Under the pieces are notes generated by a model. That model was not told where the DNA came from and searched no databases. It saw only the letters and a program-made list of their open reading frames with translations. Source: JBGQOJ01 sp052119585 (GTDB lineage Bacteria; Pseudomonadota; Alphaproteobacteria; Rhodobacterales; Rhodobacteraceae). Taken from it: a stretch of DNA of 7,772 nucleotides. The stretch's first letter is position 1. The number at the start of each line of letters is the position of its first letter. The stretch lies in the NCBI RefSeq assembly GCF_052119585.1, contig NZ_JBGQOJ010000047.1, forward strand, positions 1-7,772, read 5' to 3'. This document shows positions 5,689-7,772 of this stretch, piece after piece. Position numbers and translations under genes: made by a program.

Positions 5689-6512
5689 GATCGGATCTCG
5701 CGCATTTGCCCGGTCAGATCGACCAGCGCCAGATAGAAGGCCGCGAACAGCTCGTCTGTGACAGCATCATTGACAGCGCGACCGCCCTCGATCTCGATCA
5801 GCAGATCCGTTACCGGATAGCCCATGGCCGAAAGCTTGCGCAGCGTGGCGCCGACGGTCGTCTGCTTGTGAGCGCTGGCCACCACACGGCCCGACTGCAC
5901 ATCGGTCATGTAAAGCACGACGCTGATCCGGTCGGTGCGGCGACGCTCGGTCACGCCGACGCCGTTGACCATCAGTCCATAGCCGTCATCGGTGATATTG
6001 GGATCATAGCCCACAACCGCGCCCGACAGCAGGTAATCGACCGGGCGCAATTCGTCGATCGTGATCAACCCCTCGACCATAGGGGCCATCAGTGTGCCCA
6101 GCACGGTGTCGGCGGGGGGCAGGCCCGCGCTTTCCTTGCGTTTCAGGTTGAACTGTTCGGCGATCCGCCGTTCGGTCAACAACTCGGCCAGGTTCTGCCG
6201 GTCCATCTGGTCATAGGCTTGGTCAAACGGCGCCTGCCCCAGCAGATGCTTGAGAATTTCGACAGCCCCCTGGCTGACCGCGCGCGACGGATCGGCATAA
6301 TTCTGGCTGCCCGAGGGGCGGGTGCTGCCGGTCTTGTCCTCGATTGCGATGACCGCGACCACCAGCGGCGGCGCGATCGGCGCAAAGGCCAGTGCCGGTG
6401 GCACCGGCACGGCCGCATCGGGGGGCACAGCGCAACCTGCAAGCCCCACAAGGCAGAGTCCGGCCAGCAGCGGGCGCAGGCGCTGCGCCCGGCCGTATCC
6501 TTGTCTTTGCAT
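5685..6512 (-). CDS. csgG: Curli secretion channel lipoprotein CsgG
   Basis: This is the outer-membrane pore for curli subunits; E. coli CsgG forms a nonameric 36-strand barrel. The 275-residue length matches E. coli CsgG (277). A lipoprotein signal ends in LAGC, with C27 the lipidated residue. After a Pro/Ala-rich linker (28-50) come VVAVIAIEDKTGS at 51-63, the constriction-loop region (65-75), SQGAVEILKHLL at 80-91, DRQNLAELLTERR at 104-116, the YLLSGAVVGYD strand at 160-170 and DRISVVLYMTDVQSGRVV at 194-211, all typical of CsgG/HfaB proteins. I chose the ATG at 6512, 1 nt after the upstream gene's stop, because it gives a normal lipoprotein leader; the ORF can be extended to 6596 but only as an implausible Arg-rich extension. 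HfaB (holdfast anchoring) is a related family, but the adjacent csgF and curlin gene favour CsgG. The C-terminal tail beyond the last conserved helix is shorter than in E. coli. Confidence 0.94.
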   Translation of the reverse strand: MQRQGYGRAQRLRPLLAGLCLVGLAGCAVPPDAAVPVPPALAFAPIAPPLVVAVIAIEDKTGSTRPSGSQNYADPSRAVSQGAVEILKHLLGQAPFDQAYDQMDRQNLAELLTERRIAEQFNLKRKESAGLPPADTVLGTLMAPMVEGLITIDELRPVDYLLSGAVVGYDPNITDDGYGLMVNGVGVTERRRTDRISVVLYMTDVQSGRVVASAHKQTTVGATLRKLSAMGYPVTDLLIEIEGGRAVNDAVTDELFAAFYLALVDLTGQMREIRS

Positions 6513-6513
6513 G

Positions 6514-7772
6514 TCAGGCACCAGAGCGTGTGATCGTGACAACGCCATTTTCGGACGTGAACACCGCCGACCCCGACCCCACCGCCGTAACCGCATGGGT
6601 ATAGGCGTTCAGCGCCGGGTCATAGGATACGTCGAATTTGTGGTCGCTGCCGACAAGGTTCACATCGAACGAGGCCAGCCCATGGGTCACCGACACCGCG
6701 TTGCGATCCCCCAGCAGCATGACCGTGCCGACATAATCGGCAGGATCATAGGTGCCCTCATGCGCCGACCCAACCGTCAGAACGTTTTGCGAGCCTACGA
6801 TCACCGTCTGATAGGCGAACATCTCGCTGATCTCGGCCAAATCGTTGAACGTAATCCAATTGCTGTCGCCGGCGATCTCGTTGTGAAACTCGCGCGGGGC
6901 CAGTCCAGAGGCTCTCAGCACGTTATCATTGCCCTGGATCCATGTCGCCGAATTTTTCAGGACAGAATCCCTGATTTCGAAGATGTTATAGTCGCCCGCG
7001 GCACGGAAATCATAATCAGCGGCCTGGACATGGTTGAAAAGCATCTCGTTCCCGGACCCTTCGACGTCGACAGCAAGCCCCAACGACTGGTCCATGAAGA
7101 AGCGGTTCCAATTGCCACGCACCCTCGCATCAAGCGCCAGGTTGCCGCCAACGCTATCGAAATTATGAAACGACAAGAGGTTTCCAGACCCGAGAATGTC
7201 AACATTCTCCCGCAGCACCTCGCTTCCACCGTTTGAACCCGGATCGAAAGCGAAATCCTCCATATCATAGGTGTTTCCATCCCCGGCGATAACAACCTTG
7301 CTGCGGCCACTTCCCATTGCGTCAACGACCTGCCTGACACGGTTGTCATTGCCAGCAATGGTCATGACCCGGCTGGGTTCAGACCAAAAGTAGTCAGACC
7401 TGCCCCTGCCGATCCGCAGATCAATGTCGTTCCTGTCGCCGCGCAGATCGAAAAGCGCACTCTGTTCAGCATCGATATTAAGGGTAATCAGGTTGGAACT
7501 GCCGCGCTGCACCACGCCGACGTTTGTGAAAAGCCGCTGCGCCATGTCCAGGGTGTTATCGTCGCCTTCCATGTCGAGGCTGGTGGCGTTATCGTCCCCC
7601 ATGTGGCTGATCGAGGCATCGTTGCCGATCCCCGAAAGCTTGACATCCATCCTGTTATCAAAGCCTCCGCCGAAGCCTTCGTCGACGGCTTGGGTCAGAT
7701 CAAGCCTGTTGTCTGCCCCGTTCAGGATGACAGCGACGCTGGAAGACATGCCGCCTTGCCCGATGTTGACAA
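6514..7772 (-). CDS. Long curlin-repeat amyloid protein, 5' end outside the window
   Basis: The last 418 residues are present; the frame stays open to the window edge and reads VNIGQGG before the ATG at 7749. That motif is itself curlin-like, so the ATG is internal and the signal peptide lies outside. The protein is a string of about 18 degenerate GxxN units, including GADN, GFDN, GIGN, GDDN (twice), GSSN, GDRN, GNDN, GDGN, GSGN, GNWN, GDYN, GDSN and GSQN. Many are spaced 11 or 21 residues apart, fitting the roughly 22-residue strand-turn-strand curlin repeat. The Ser and Gln ladder residues of E. coli CsgA are mostly missing, and Asp is abundant. The last two units carry His and Ser in place of Asn (GSDH, GSGS), perhaps an end cap. 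It is probably secreted through the CsgG encoded next door and is much longer than E. coli CsgA (about 150 residues). Whether it is the main fibre subunit or a nucleator cannot be told. Confidence 0.85.
   Translation of the reverse strand, partial: VNIGQGGMSSSVAVILNGADNRLDLTQAVDEGFGGGFDNRMDVKLSGIGNDASISHMGDDNATSLDMEGDDNTLDMAQRLFTNVGVVQRGSSNLITLNIDAEQSALFDLRGDRNDIDLRIGRGRSDYFWSEPSRVMTIAGNDNRVRQVVDAMGSGRSKVVIAGDGNTYDMEDFAFDPGSNGGSEVLRENVDILGSGNLLSFHNFDSVGGNLALDARVRGNWNRFFMDQSLGLAVDVEGSGNEMLFNHVQAADYDFRAAGDYNIFEIRDSVLKNSATWIQGNDNVLRASGLAPREFHNEIAGDSNWITFNDLAEISEMFAYQTVIVGSQNVLTVGSAHEGTYDPADYVGTVMLLGDRNAVSVTHGLASFDVNLVGSDHKFDVSYDPALNAYTHAVTAVGSGSAVFTSENGVVTITRSGA

Noticed and set aside
5706..6533. 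Long plus-strand ORF (275 codons) opposite csgG
   Set aside because: It is a His/Gln/Arg-rich antisense shadow of csgG caused by high GC at third positions; the minus strand carries clear CsgG motifs.
6322..7236. Plus-strand ORF (304 codons) opposite the curlin gene
   Set aside because: Composition is typical of an antisense frame in GC-rich DNA. The opposite strand has regular curlin GxxN repeats.

Overview
The window looks like part of an alphaproteobacterial chromosome, probably Rhodobacterales-like. This rests on the GC-rich curli genes, the initiator-tRNA sequence and the general codon use; it is an inference, not a database match. All convincing genes lie on the minus strand, so the text below reads from high to low coordinates.

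The right-hand third (5284-7772) is a curli (extracellular amyloid fibre) operon. It begins with a long curlin-repeat protein whose 5' end lies outside the window, then csgG (outer-membrane export pore lipoprotein), then csgF (extracellular pore accessory protein). The three are packed tightly: 1 nt separates the first two, and the last two share an ATGA overlap. The curlin protein is the presumed cargo, CsgG the channel and CsgF the factor that couples export to assembly at the surface. CsgE, CsgD, CsgC and the operon promoter are not in the window.

Between the curli operon and the next gene group is about 1.2 kb without an intact gene (4039-5283). It holds the 3' part of an initiator tRNA-fMet (anticodon loop to CCA, 4401-4448) without its 5' half, as expected for an integration (att) scar. 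A GC-rich hairpin that may be the tRNA's terminator follows it. A decayed coding stretch (4127-4350) lies beyond that.

The left half (177-4038) is a surface-glycan gene cluster: a capsule-type polysaccharide biosynthesis/transfer protein (2623-4038), a broken unrecognised gene (about 2222-2611, internal TAA), an AAC(3)-fold N-acetyltransferase (1483-2238) and a DUF4910/DUF2172 aminopeptidase-like protein with a C-terminal winged helix (177-1499). The last three reading frames overlap by exactly 17 nt at each of two junctions, so they were built as one translationally coupled operon. The likely theme is synthesis and acyl modification of a sugar of capsule, O-antigen or glycoprotein; the exact sugar cannot be read from the sequence.

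At the extreme left edge (about 50-160, plus strand) is a fragment of an IS3-type transposase catalytic core, pointing the other way and ending just short of the last sugar gene. The tRNA scar, the broken genes, the uneven base composition and the transposase remnant together describe a mobile, partly decaying accessory glycan island next to a more typical curli operon.
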